64,000 bases of DNA from Ctena decussata (Eukaryota; Mollusca; Bivalvia; Lucinida; Lucinidae). The notes beneath the pieces were generated by a model, which did no database searches, was not told where the DNA came from, and saw only the letters and a program-made list of their open reading frames with translations. Every line of letters begins with the position of its first letter. Positions within the stretch are counted from its first letter, which is position 1. The DNA is taken from contig OZ022502.1 in assembly GCA_963989385.1 (NCBI GenBank), forward strand, positions 55,111,454-55,175,453, in the 5' to 3' direction. Of the stretch, positions 34,398 to 45,785 are shown piece by piece. Made by a program: the position numbers and the translations under genes.

Positions 34398-35816
34398 AAT
34401 ATCGCGTTACCCGCCCAAAACATACAAACAATAGCTTCAGGTGTTACCAGTATTTACAACTATTATTCAACAATGGCGAAAAACTAATTTTAAATAATTT
34501 TCAAAAATTAATGCAATAAACATATTTTATTATTGTTTAAAGTCAATTGACGGGATATTTTTCTAGTCCTAGTTATAGACGAATCATGCAAAACGGGACT
34601 TGATAGAAATATCCGTTCAACAAACGCTCAGATAAGCCTTGCGCCCTTACAGTTTAATCAGACTTTTTTAGTCTCAGTCGATATGTATGAATACAGTAAA
34701 TGTAATGACTCTGATCTGACTGCATTGACTTTCATGTTGTTCTAGCATTCGCTATTAGCACATCAAATAAGGCACATTTTCTCCTAACACTGCTCAAACT
34801 GTAATTATCGTAACTTTTCCTTTTATTTATTTTTTTTAGATTACGCGAAAGGGGCCAAGGTTATGGGAAAGATATACGTTACGAGATTCCATAATGCTAA
34901 TCAGAGCCTTCACTGTTCGATTTTGGCTCGTTAGTTGTTTTAGGCCCTTTTAGACAGTATTATAGTCTATTTCGCGGCGTCACCCAGAGAGAGGGAGATA
35001 GAATAGAGATAGGGAGGCCAGGATAGACGAGAGAAATTAAATAATCTAAATATGCACCCGCACCTACTGCAAGCACAGTAGGCCCTTGCCATACTTTGCC
35101 CCAGTGACAAAAGTTTCACAACATTGTCGCCCCTTCATTTATTCTAACACACTACGTATGTAGTCATGCGGACAAACTGCACTGGCATTAACCAGACTCT
35201 ATTTTCATATTCATTGCTAATTGATCTCAAAGGACAAAAATACAAATAGACTTTTTTCAAATTGTTAGTGCGCATGAGCAGAAGGACTCTCGTGGATTGC
35301 GAGCCACCAGGCAGCTGCAATGAGGATAAATAAATTCTGAAAGGCTGGCTTTTCACGCGAAAGAAACGAATTTAATAGACTCGATTTTACTGAATCTGTT
35401 CATTAGCTTAACATCACGTGAGAATTTGCATGCTGATCTAAGTCTTATAAAATAATAATAATAATAATAATAATAGTAGATGATGATAATGATAACTTGA
35501 ATTTTATTTTACGCTCATAAAATTGCACATTTTTTACTTATTTATCCAAATTTTAATCAATATGAATAAAAATCCGTTTCACAAAATTCTGCTACACCAC
35601 TACTTAAAACAATCCGAATACTAGGCAACAAAAATGGTTTGAACTAACAGAACCGAATAAATAGTACTGGTCCAGTTTTATGGTTAAATAAATGCCCTTT
35701 TACATGACTCTTGCAATATAATCTCGGAGTGTGACATTAGACATATTAAATTCGCAATTAAACAAAAACAGTCAAAATAATTTTCAAAATGCGTGTAAAT
35801 GGAATATTTCAATAAA
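34398..35816. other. Intergenic stretch, nothing coding seen
   Basis: AT-rich sequence with an (AAT)n run at 35448-35476 and GAGA-rich sequence at 34986-35035. An open frame at 35144-35356 (minus) has no recognisable domain and no splice or signal support. Confidence 0.4.
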
Positions 35817-36054
35817 TGAGCCGCGACACGACAAAACCAACAATGTGGTTGTGCGCCCAGTGCAGACTCAGACCAGCCTGGGCATCCACCAAGTCTGATC
35901 AGACTCTTCGCTTAGCGCTTAAAGGGTAGCTAAGGGACTAAGCTACCTTCATGCGGACAGCGAAGACTCTGATCAGACTGGGCGGATGCCCAGGCTGATC
36001 CGAGTCTGCGCTGGACGCACGACCACATTGTTGGTTTTGTCACGTCGCGGCTCA
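35817..36054. mobile_element. Foldback MITE, GAGCCGCGACACGA family, copy 4
   Basis: A complete 238-bp copy: TGAGCCGCGACACGACAAAA at one end and (reverse complement) TGAGCCGCGACGTGACAAAA at the other. Arms run through GTGCGCCCAGTGCAGACTCA to AAGACTCTGATCAGACTGGG. Confidence 0.9.
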
Positions 36055-37479
36055 AATGGCAAAACTATTTTCCTAAAGTATGGAACAATTGTCATGGTCG
36101 TAACAAATACTCTAACAATTTACGTGAGATGTTTGTTTATTAATTATTTACATAGCCACAAACAAAAAGAAATTAAACTCCGTATAATAAGCGGTTAAAC
36201 TATTTTTGATCTGCGCCATTTCAAAAAGGAACTAAAACATGCGAGAACAGAAAGCAACCAAATCTGCCTGTGCATATGTTCTATCAAGTATAAGTCTTCA
36301 CTTTTTTACTTTAATATTCCCCAAAGGTCATAGATTGTTCAAGCGCGCAGGGAAGATTCTGATCAGACTGCGCAGACGCGCAGGCTGATCTGAATATTAC
36401 CAGCTCGCATATAATATAAGATACTTTTTTTTACATGAAGCAGCTCAATCTGGGATGCAGTCACAATAAACGTTACATTAGATGGAGAAGAACAATACAG
36501 TTTAATATTGATAGGAGAATGTGTGATGAGTAAAGGTATCTTAGGCCACTGTTCAGGCAATCCTGCGCGCGTGCACACTTTGTTCAGGGCATTCGCAGCT
36601 TAAAGTTTTCTAATTAATTGTTCTGACAAAGTGCGCAATATCTGTCAAAAATGCTCTTGTCCTCGACTGGCCCGTCATGGGCACTTTACAAATGTGTCTG
36701 AAAACAGGCCATCTTTATACTGTGCGTCCCAAGATCGAGTACAATGTAACCTTTTATTTAAATTGGGTGGGATAGAGGGTCGGCATGCACCGTAGTCATA
36801 ATAAATGAAATGGTTGGGCCGCACTGATTGTCAGTGCGTAAAGGCCAGTCCCCAGGTGCGTAGCCTGGATCCCCGCATGTATCCTGTTGTACATGTACGT
36901 ACGAACGATAGTAAAATAGGTCATGTATGCTGATCAGGGCTAGCATCCTCCCCGGGCGCGGCCCAAGTCTATCCATAAATAAGGATCAATAAGCTGTAGC
37001 ATTAACTGGCGTCACGTTGGGATAACTAAGTGTCCTAACATGTAAGAATTTGCTTTTTCAATGCGGTAATGCGTTCAAAAGATGAAGTTGCAATGGCAAA
37101 CTGTGTAGATCCTGATCAGACTGCTCCTTAGGAGCAGTCTGATCAGGGCCTGCATTGTTTGCTAAGACCTATCTGTCCCAATATTTAGAAATTTTAAAAG
37201 GAAACCATTGGCAAACAGCAAGCAATCCAATGAGACATCATTTTTTTTCTTTACAGGTTCTCCAGGAGTTATATATTGTTTATGAAAACAGCGAAGACTC
37301 GGATCAGATGCGCGGATGGGCAGGCTGAAACTGTCTCTTCGTTGTTTGCACAATCCCTTTGATACACGTTGACATGACGGGCCGTAAACAACTAGCGAAG
37401 TAGGAAAGACTATGAACAGCTTGTGAACTTTTGTTGTTAGCATGTGTCATGAAGTGTATTCTCACACAGCGTGCCCATC
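36055..37479. other. Intergenic stretch with TGATCAGACTG palindromes
   Basis: No gene is supported. 36352-36400 holds GATTCTGATCAGACTGCGCA facing CAGGCTGATCTGAAT. 37108-37146 is a near-perfect hairpin (CTGATCAGACTGCTCC / GGAGCAGTCTGATCAG). The open frame at 36758-36976 (minus) includes CGDPGYAPGD but lacks sushi spacing. Confidence 0.45.
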
Positions 37480-37715
37480 CCCAGCGGGCACATGACGTCT
37501 AAATGACGTGAGGACGTCACATCGACGTCAGTGCGACGTCATTACGGCGTCATGTCGAAAGTAGACATTATAAGAGTCTCCTTATCGATAGCATACCATG
37601 CATTTACCCAGCAGGCACATGGCGTCGAAATGACGTCGCACGTCAGTATGATGTCATTTAGACGTCATGTGCCTGCTGACGTACGACGTAATTTAGACGT
37701 CATGTGCCTGCTGGG
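37480..37715. mobile_element. Two adjacent palindromic GACGTC MITEs, copies 3 and 4
   Basis: Copy 3 (37480-37557) has a left end CCCAGCGGGCACATGACGTC but lacks its right end. Copy 4 (37607-37715) has both ends (CCCAGCAGGCACATGGCGTC and ACGTCATGTGCCTGCTGGG). Its right arm is duplicated: ACGTCATGTGCCTGCTG occurs at 37661 and again at 37698. Confidence 0.85.
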
Positions 37716-38587
37716 TAGATTCAACGAAACAAATAAAAAACATGTTTTGTTCAATTGGGACCTTGGGCAAAGATTGATCTTAAAGTTCCGTAGAATTGTC
37801 AATATTCTGAGTTGCTTTTTCTTCCAATATTGATAAATACGCTCTGTGCGCAAGGTTACAAAGGAAGGGCTCGGAATTTAGATATCACTAACGTGACTAG
37901 GGCTCCTGTCTGAGTCATAAGTCAAAAACAATAGCACTCCTGTTTCAAAATATTTTATATGGATGTTATGTGACTATGAGGAGTGTGACATGAAAATGTA
38001 CCTTAAACCCCTTTTATTTATGCAAAAGTTCACTCCACGGGGGTAAATATACCCCAACGGTTATGTTAAATTATACCTACTGTACACCCACTTTTTACTT
38101 TGTCCCAACTGAAGGGTTGAGACAAATTCAATTACCCATCGTGCCACTTAACAGAAGACAGTGAGGGACGTATATTTCGACATGTAGCCGCAATTTTGAT
38201 TATTCTCGGTGCGTAAAATTATGTTAATGCCGATTTAGACTAATTCAAGGTGCAATGCCTTCAGGGGAGGCAACTCTTCAATGTTCAGTTTTGCCTCCTT
38301 TCTCAAAGGGGGTCAACTACCAAAGGTAATAATTTGCTGCTCTAGGAACATTACTGTGATTTTTTCTTTAAGAGTAGACCTCCTTTTTGAAGGGCTTGGT
38401 CTTCCAGGGAAGCAATCAGGAAGTCATAAGAGATGTTTTCCTTTGTGATAATTGGGAAAACCCATGGATGTGTATCTATGCTCCTTAGATGCAAAACTAC
38501 TAAACGTTACCTTGTAAAACATTTACTTTACTGTACTTTAAACCTCAATCAGAACTTAACTAAATGTTCCAACCATGTTGACAAAAT
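37716..38587. other. Intergenic stretch with MITE copy
   Basis: 38230-38470 is a reversed copy of the GAATTTGCTCC-type MITE family (GGGGAGGCAACTCTT, TAATTTGCTGCTCTAGGA, GGGAAGCAATCAGGAAGTC). The rest shows no gene. Confidence 0.45.
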
Positions 38588-38800
38588 TGAGCCTGACACG
38601 AGCCAGCGCAGCCTCAGATCAGCCTGGGCATCCGCCCAGTGTGATCAGACTCTTTGCTAAGCGCTTAAAGGGTAGCTAGGGGTCTAAGCTACCTCCATGC
38701 GGACAGCGAAGACTCTGATCAGACTTGGCGAATGCCCAGGCTGATCTGAGTCTGCGTTGGGCGCACAAGCACTTTGTTGGTTTTCTCGTGTCGCGGCTCA
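38588..38800. mobile_element. Foldback MITE, GAGCCGCGACACGA family, copy 5
   Basis: The right end is complete (TGTCGCGGCTCA). The left arm has lost the AACCAACAAAGTGG part, so TGAGCC..GACACGAG passes straight to CCAGCGCAGCCTCAGATCAG. A GAATTTGCTTCC-type MITE follows immediately (38815-38985). Confidence 0.85.
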
Positions 38801-38996
38801 AGTGTGAATGGGAAGCAAATCTGCGGTTTTCTGCTGTGCCTTTCTTCGAAATGGGGTCAGCTCCTGGGGGAAAGAATTTGCTTCCTTAGGAGCAACGTCG
38901 TCTTCGAAAGCAAAGGGGGAGGGGTCACGAAAGTTGTTCCTCCCTTGTAAAAATGACAGAAAAACACGGACGTGTGTGTTAAACGTGTAGATGGAT

Positions 38997-39140
38997 GGAT
39001 AACTTGCGATTTTACGTCCTTTTTAACAGTATTTAAGTCATATCAGAACGATGGGCGGATGATAATGAAAGGCTGTGTGCAGTACGGAAAAGAACCTGGA
39101 CCGCTAGATCAGCAGGCCAGCGCTTAACTCGCTCCTAGTG
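38997..39140 (-). mobile_element. tRNA-headed SINE, second family, copy 2
   Basis: Minus strand: GAGCGAGTTAAGCGCTGG (A-box region), GGCCTGCTGATCTAGCGGTC, then CACACAGCCTTTCATTATCA and TGATATGACTTAAATACTGT. The 3' part matches the SINE at 44580-44825 and the middle matches the one at 31079-31238. Confidence 0.6.
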
Positions 39141-41281
39141 TTCATCATTTTCAAATGAGATGTGCCACGAAAAAAAGTCTTACAGTGTACAGAAACAGCG
39201 AATATTCAGATCAGCCTGCACATTCGTGCACCCTTATTTTTGTTTTCGCTGTGCGCTATATAATATTACTTGTTGGTTGAAATATTGAATACTTTTACCT
39301 GTCAGCAGCGTAGCTAGAGGCATTTTCATGATGCACACAATCTGGTTTTTATACTTCTTTAGAGGCTGGTTGGTTGCTTGGTTTGTGTCATTTCAGTGTC
39401 TATCGGGCAGTCTCCAAAAAAAATGAAGAGAAATGATAGACGAGAGAAAAAATATCCAAACAACCACCACCCGCACCTACTGTAAGCACACTGTAAGCCC
39501 TATGATTATCCAAATTAGTCTAGTAAGACGCCCCGGCACTGCAAGTTACCCAACACCATTGCCCTACCCGACCACCCCCCTGAGAGGAAACCAAGTGGTT
39601 TAGCCCCAGAGGTATTTCATATTGAAATGTAATTTGGCATTTGCCCAATTTACAACATTTCAGAATGCAAATACGCTGGTGCGTGTTGAAATTTTGTCAG
39701 TTTGACAAAATTTCGATACACACCTGCGTATTTGCGAATATACAGCTACGCTCTTGCTTCTGCATACGCGCATGCTATTCCAGCCTTCACTATTTGCGCA
39801 TGTAACGAAGCTCCCTTTTGCGATGGTATTATTTGATAAACCGCTGCTTGAGTCAAAAATCAAACATCCGCTAATTTCGCAATTAAAATTACAAAGTATA
39901 ACACCTGTAAATAAAGGACGTTACTTTTCAACCTAATGTAACCTGTTATTATATCAGGAAGAAAGGGAGTTATGTACAGACATTCTTCTTATCGACAAAT
40001 AAGGCATTACTCATTCATATAATTTCATTAACAAAAAAACACTGGTAGTTCAAATTTAATGGTCAAAGTTGTACGTACCCTGTTCTTTTTAGCTAATTGT
40101 ATAATTGTTACGTGTCAGATTGTTTATCTAACAAATTCTGTTCTTTCTAATATCGGGACAGGCATAAGTGGTGGCAGCGTGGGCCAATAAATACCGTACG
40201 AGGCACGCCCTTAGAAATTTTATCGTAAATGTATATCTACATCAGCCTGCGCACGGGTGCACCCTGTTAAAGATATGTACCGTTCGCTGTTAAAGGAGTA
40301 TGAGTACACCACCATATTTTTTTTTAACATTTTACTAAGGGCAACAACTTTTGTGATTTCCTATTGGCTTCCTTGAGCGACCGAATTCTTCTGAAAAGGA
40401 GTTTACTCTAAAGGATCAAAAAGCATTTAAGAGCATCAAGCACTGAAACAAAATTAACAGAGTTGCTTACCTTAGAGTGTATCCGATTACCTTTAGTTTA
40501 GCAAGGATTGCAACAAGGATTGCAATAAGACAATAGAAGGCTATAGAATTCCCCTATTCCTCGTTCTTGCCCGTGGTCCTTGCATTTTTGCATTTCGTTT
40601 CGGTAAGGGACGCAGGCGAGGGAGGTTATCTTTGTAAAGGAACTAACTCTCTCTTTAAATGCATACTTTTGTTATAAGTACTATTTCATGCTATCTCTAA
40701 CGCCGTGTCTCCTCCATCTGCACTGTATTCATCCATGATGAAGCCTCTCCTTAAAACGGGTTTGTGTGTGTGTCTGTGTGTGTGTGTGTGTCTGTGAGCA
40801 TGCGTGCGTATGCTTTTGTGTATGTTATGAGTGAGAAAGGGCATGCGTGCATGTGTATATGTTGGTGTGTTAGTCTGGTTCCTGATCTTCTTTAGTTTAT
40901 AAATATCTCTTCTTATCTGACACAAATTCATGTATAGCCGCCATGATACTCTGTTAATTATTACCCAAACATTTGCTCATATGTAACTGTATTATGTTAT
41001 CTGAGCTTCTGTATGTATGTATGTATGTATTTAAATTTACAGGTCACTATGGATGCTCAGAGCAACTGCGCATATGTGCACACATGCGCCGTTTGCTCTG
41101 AACATGCCCAGTTCATAGATACCTGAAGACAATTTGCTGACTATGCTGCTTGGTTTGCACTCCACAGTTTTATTTATTTATTCTTTTTTATCGTTTGGTA
41201 TGGCCCCGCAGGGATCAGCTAAACAAAGTGACAATCCAGCCTGTTTGAATGAATAAATCATCATTTCTTCTGCTTGAATGT
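39141..41281. other. Intergenic stretch with repeats
   Basis: No gene is supported. 40290-40495 is another GAATTTGCTCC-family MITE, diverged. (GT)n sequence is at 40761-40792 and a GTAT run at 41010-41030. A pair of inverted GAAATTTTGTCA / TGACAAAATTTC words at 39690 and 39703 forms a hairpin that is partly shared with 47110-47135. Confidence 0.45.
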
Positions 41282-41286
41282 GTTGT

Positions 41287-41619
41287 CACAGGGTATAATC
41301 GATTCCGCCAATTTTCGCTTCCTGCAGAGACTGTACATCATATTTGGCTTCCGCCGAGACTGTCCGCGAAGTCTTGCTTCCTGCAGAGACTACTGTCCTC
41401 GAAAAAAGGCTTCCTGCCGAGACTGTCCGCGTGATTCTGCTTCCTGCCGAGAGCCTCGGCAGGAAGCAGAATCACGCGGACAGTCTCTGCAGGAAGCCAT
41501 TTATCATGTACAGAAGTCTCGGCAGGAAGCAAGAGTTCGCGGACAGTCTCGGCGGAAGCCAAATATGATGTACAGTCTCTGCAGGAAGCGAAAATTAGCG
41601 GAATCGATTATACCCTGTG
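41287..41619. mobile_element. 333-bp near-perfect foldback element, CAC ends, 5-bp TSD
   Basis: The two halves (41287-41452 and 41454-41619) are near-exact reverse complements with essentially no loop. The ends are CACAGGGTATAATCGATTCC and its complement, flanked by GTTGT on both sides (41282-41286, 41620-41624). Arms carry five or six repeats of CTTCCTGC(A/C)GAGACT. One block of about 25 bp near 41390-41420 is not complementary to its partner. A CACA start and 5-bp duplication resemble Transib/RAG-type ends. There is no coding capacity. Confidence 0.85.
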
Positions 41620-41624
41620 GTTGT

Positions 41625-42970
41625 ACATACACTGAAATACACTTTAGCCATTTATAACCCCTACAAGGCCCTCATATAAACACTGTTGCAGAGGAAATGA
41701 CACCCACCCACTTTGAAAAGTGTCTTAAAAATGGCATACTCATCCATGCTCTACTCAAGAGCGGGACAATTGTTGACACCTAAAGCTTAACTGATTTATC
41801 TAAAGGGCTTACAAGTAGATGATCACTGTCAGCTGCTACTGAATACCTGCCAGTCGTTTAGATTTTCTGCTATTCTTTCTTGAAAATTTGCACTGGTATT
41901 TAACGCTTAAATGTCGAGTTTTTTATGCAGCCATAGTTTCGCATCCATGCCACGCTGCGATTGGATGGTTTTCGAGGTTAGAAATAAATACAGTTTTTAC
42001 TTTTCTGATGCATGATTACTCAAAAGGTGAAAAAGTTTCCTGCATATCAGGAGGCAAAAAGAATTTATAGCCCAAGATACATATCAGCATTTTTGTCCCC
42101 GGGCCGAAAGTGTGAAACTCTGAATGGCAACTTTGTGGGTGGTAACCATGAAATGACAAGGTGTATCCTTCTTAGTTCTGACCCTGAGTCGCATCATCAT
42201 TTTACCCGCAATTATTGTTTTAACGTCTATTCTGTTCTGTTCTATAAAAAATTATTAACTGATTAATTAATGAAATGAACCATTTTTACTGCAACATGCG
42301 AAGCATTTTGCCGTATAAGTATACCGCACCACGTGGGCATATCACTACACGGGACATTTTTATAAAATGGTCGGTTCCCACCAAGTTTGACAGCTGCAGT
42401 TTCGGGAAGCTTCACAGGGTGGTTGCGTAGTCCTGATAGGAAGAGTTTTTTTCTGACGGTTGTTTAGGGCTTTCCCTGAGTATTTATAGCTGGTCATCGT
42501 GCTAAATGTATAGGGTAAATAAACAAACTGAGTTCATTGTGCTTTCAAATTTTCCACAATAAGATTGATTCCTGCGGTTTTTCAGGAACACATTTAGTCA
42601 TTTTGCACAAAAATGCTGCGTAACACATATGCACAGCTTCTGTGAACCAAGGTCGAAATAATAGCAAAATGCCAACGATGTTTCCATACAACCGATTTCG
42701 GGCCAATGTTTTTTCTCCTACAGGATCATGGGTTTTTCCTACATTTTGCACTGCATTTATGAGTCCAAAACTCGGACTGTGGATGGTTTCTCGATGTTAA
42801 CATGTTGACAGGCCCAATGACGGTAGTTTCAACCACAAAGTGAATACACTGTTTGAAGAAATATAAGATTATGTTGTTGAATCTGATTTGACGGTAAGCT
42901 TGAATTCAGTTCTTAACCAAAACAATGTTTTGAGCTCGTTGTTATACCGACAGTAAATTATACCTGAAAG
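41625..42970. other. Intergenic stretch, nothing coding seen
   Basis: Several short open frames lack domains. The segment 42300-42780 has no second copy in the window. TGGATGGTTTTCGAGG (41963) and TGGATGGTTTCTCGATG (42781) are similar words near its two ends. Confidence 0.35.
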
Positions 42971-42973
42971 ATC

Positions 42974-44250
42974 AGTCTAGTCTATCCCATAACCTTGTGA
43001 GGTCGTTGGGCACCACAGATGACTCTACAACAATCCCTTTCCACCTAGTCCTGTCTTCAGCTGCCCTTGTTGAGCTAGCAAAAAATCCATCCCTGTCCAT
43101 TCCTTAATATTGTCTTCTCACCTCTTCTTCTGTCTACCTCTCTTTCTCTTTCCTTTCACTGAGCTCTGCAGAATTGTCTTTGCTAAACCAGAAGACTTTC
43201 AGACGTGGCCAAACCATCTCAGTTTCCGTTTCTTGACCAATGTCAGGAGTTCGCCATAATCTCCGGTGCCTGCTTGGATCTTCATGCGAACCTCCTCATT
43301 GGTTACATGGTTCTTGTACGAAATGCTCATTAACCTTCGGTAGCGTCTCATCTCAAAGGCCTGCGCTCTTTTCTCTAACTCTGTTGCCAATGTCCATAAC
43401 TCACAGGCATACAGAAAATGGATATGACAAGGGAGCGCATCAGTTTTACCTTTGATCCAAGCGATATGTTGCTAGCTCTCCATACTGGCTTCAGCTTTGT
43501 CAGAGCTGCAGTGGCTTGTGCAATCCTTGAGAGAACTTCCGGTTTTGAGCCTTCATCTGAGACAATTGCTCCAAGATACTTGAAGCTTGTAACTGTTCCA
43601 AGCTTCTGTCTTTTAACCTTGGTCTCCTCTGGGTGCTGCTGGCGCTGTTCGTCATTGGCTTGGTCTTCTCAGCACTTATCTCCATTTAATACCTTGTGCA
43701 GGTTTTGTCAAGACTTTCGACTAGGGCTTCTAGTTTCTGCTCTTCCTCAGCAAGAGCATCAATGTCATCGGCAAACCGCAGATTGGTAATATTTCTGCCA
43801 CGTATGCTAACCTGTCCACCATGTTCTTCCAGAGCACCAGACATGATCCGTTCGAGAAAAGTGTTGAAGAGGATGTGTGAGAGAAGGCATCCTTGCCTAA
43901 CTCCAACTGTTGTTCTGAACCATTCTCCTATGCTACCATTCATCTGAACTGCTCTTTTAGCCTTATCATACAGGTGCTCAAAGGCGCGAACAAGATTTGC
44001 ATTGATATTGTACTTCCGCATATGAAGACATGATACAGATTCTGCTGATGTTGAAGGTACTTTTCACATAGGATTCTGAGGTAGAAGATCTGTTCTGTGG
44101 TGCTTCTTCCAGCTCCGAACCCAGCCTGTTCTTCAGCAATAATCTATTCAGCTTGGGGCTTGAGCCTGTTCAAGATGACTTTCAGCATGACTTAACTCGG
44201 ATGAATGAGAGATCAGTCACCAGGTTGTAAAGCCTCGTCAAACCCTTAAG
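42974..44250 (-). mobile_element. LINE reverse transcriptase fragment with FADD motif, dead
   Basis: Minus-strand copy of the same LINE as at 30372. From N to C: VILNRLKPQAE, EQAGFGAGRSTTEQI, then FRTTVGVRQGCLLS and LRFADDIDALAEE (catalytic block), MEISAEKTKPMTN, and ELEKRAQAFEMRRYRRLM through VKKRKLRWFGHV. Frame breaks and in-frame stops (for example between CTRY and MEISAEK) make it a pseudogene. The 3' end (GGGATAGACTAGACTGATC) lies at 42974. It is 5'-truncated in the RT domain. Confidence 0.9.
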
Positions 44251-44335
44251 TTGTGCCAAAACTGAGTGAACTTTGATACGGAGAGAGAGTGAGAGACTGC
44301 AAAAGGAAGTAAAGGAAGTCAGAGAAGGAAGTCAG

Positions 44336-44355
44336 AGAGAGAGAGAGAGAGAGAT
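44336..44355. repeat. (GA)n and poly-G tracts
   Basis: A GA dinucleotide run is followed about 100 bp on by a G homopolymer of about 17 bases (44456-44474). Confidence 0.85.
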
Positions 44356-44579
44356 GCACATAATCCAAGTACATAAGTTCTACTTTGCTAGATTTTCCAC
44401 CAACACATCCAGTTTGATTAAAATTCGGCCATATTTAGGGACCTGACCATGATAAGGGGGGGGGGGGGGGGGGTTCGCTGCTGGACAATGTTTGGTTTTG
44501 GCCAGAAAACAATTACTACAAACTGAAGAGAGGCGGTAATAAATCAGTCCGTATCAAAACTTTCCCAACCGTATAGAGA

Positions 44580-44825
44580 AGCGTCCGCGTACCCAAGAGA
44601 TTAGCACCTCCGACTTTGGATCATGCGGTTCGAGTCCCGCTGGAGGCGAGTTGCTGCCCGAACCTCAACTGCGCTTTATTTTACAGAGTCTGTCATAATC
44701 AACCTTACATCGCCCTGATATGACTTAAATATTGCTGAAAAGAATATAATCCATCCATCCATCCATTGAATCCCATCCCGTCCGTCCGTCCGTCTACCCA
44801 TCCATCCATCCATCCATTCATCCAT
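44580..44825 (+). mobile_element. tRNA-headed SINE with (ATCC)n tail
   Basis: B-box-like GGTTCGAGTCCCGC (44629) and a preceding A-box region (GTACCCAAGAGATTAGCACC) form a tRNA-like head. The body includes TTGCTGCCCGAACC and CGCCCTGATATGACTTAAAT. A run of CATC/ATCC/GTCC tetramers (44748-44825) forms the tail. Confidence 0.65.
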
Positions 44826-45494
44826 CCAACTCAACCGTAGGCCAAGCTGTTGTGAAGACTACAGATTTAACTGTCTATTTTAAATTATCTGACCTCATGT
44901 TTCTTACGTCGCTGTGACGTCGGCACTTTAAGGTACCTCACCACTTGACGCATATGAGCTGTAAAAAAAAAAGAAAAAAGAAAAAAGTAAATAAAATTCG
45001 GAATCAAAATGTCTGTCTCGATCTTACTAAGAAAACCCATACCCACGCTTGATGTTTTTATTCACGAATAAAACAATTACAGTATTGTTTTGAAGTGAGA
45101 TCAACATAGGAGCGCATGGAGAAGGCAGAAGCCTTCAACAAAACAGTGAAATGATAAAACTGATATCAGTCACTAGTGAATTGATACAATAGCAGTTCTG
45201 CTGTTGTATCAATCACTAGTGAGTGATAACTCTTTCCTTTTATTGAAAATCTGTGGGATTTCACTGCTAAGCATAAAATAAATGAAAATCCCAGGTTAAG
45301 TGAGACCATTAACGCGTAGTAGTGTAGTGTGCATAGGATCTGAAAGTACATATAATCTATTTTGGGAATCCTTAAGCATGGATTCGGTCAGGTTCCAGCT
45401 TTGAAAATCCATAAACGACTTCTCCTGATCATTGTGTACTGCCTAATGAAATAAACATGCCTCGAGCTGTTAAGGCTCAAGAACCTGTGAATAT
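44826..45494. other. Intergenic stretch, nothing coding seen
   Basis: AT-rich sequence. A short inverted pair TATCAGTCACTAGTGAATTG / CAATCACTAGTGAGTGATA lies at 45165-45230. Confidence 0.4.
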
Positions 45495-45785
45495 TCTGAC
45501 TGTATACTGTGTGTTGTGTACTGTCTGTGTACTGTTTATTTCATCCTGGTGGCTATTTACTGCGAAAGTTCTAATGGAACAAAACGGCTGCTTACTGTGT
45601 GTATACTGTTTACTTATACTGTGTACTGTCTATTGCATCATGTCTGCTATTTACTGCGAAAGATCTATTGGAACAAAACGGCTGCTTACTGTGTGTAAAC
45701 TGTTTACTTTTACTGTGTACTGTCTATTGCATCTGTCTGCTGTTCACTGCCAAAGATCTATTGAAACAAAACGGCTAGCTGCATG
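45495..45785. repeat. Minisatellite of ~105-bp units
   Basis: Three copies of a unit share CTGTGTACTGTCTATTGCAT, TTTACTGCGAAAGATCTATT and GGAACAAAACGGCTGCTTAC. Copies begin near 45495, 45605 and 45710. Open frames across it are by-products of the repeat. Confidence 0.85.

Noticed and set aside
36758..36976. Possible extra sushi exon (CGDPGYAPGD)
   Set aside because: It lacks the four-Cys spacing and the Trp, and has no acceptor or donor in phase 1.
40686..40931. Thr/His-rich open frame
   Set aside because: It is the translation of a GT dinucleotide-rich microsatellite.
41274..41657. Overlapping open frames with repeated SCRDCPR-like peptides
   Set aside because: They arise from the repeated CTTCCTGC(A/C)GAGACT modules of the foldback element and exist on both strands by symmetry.
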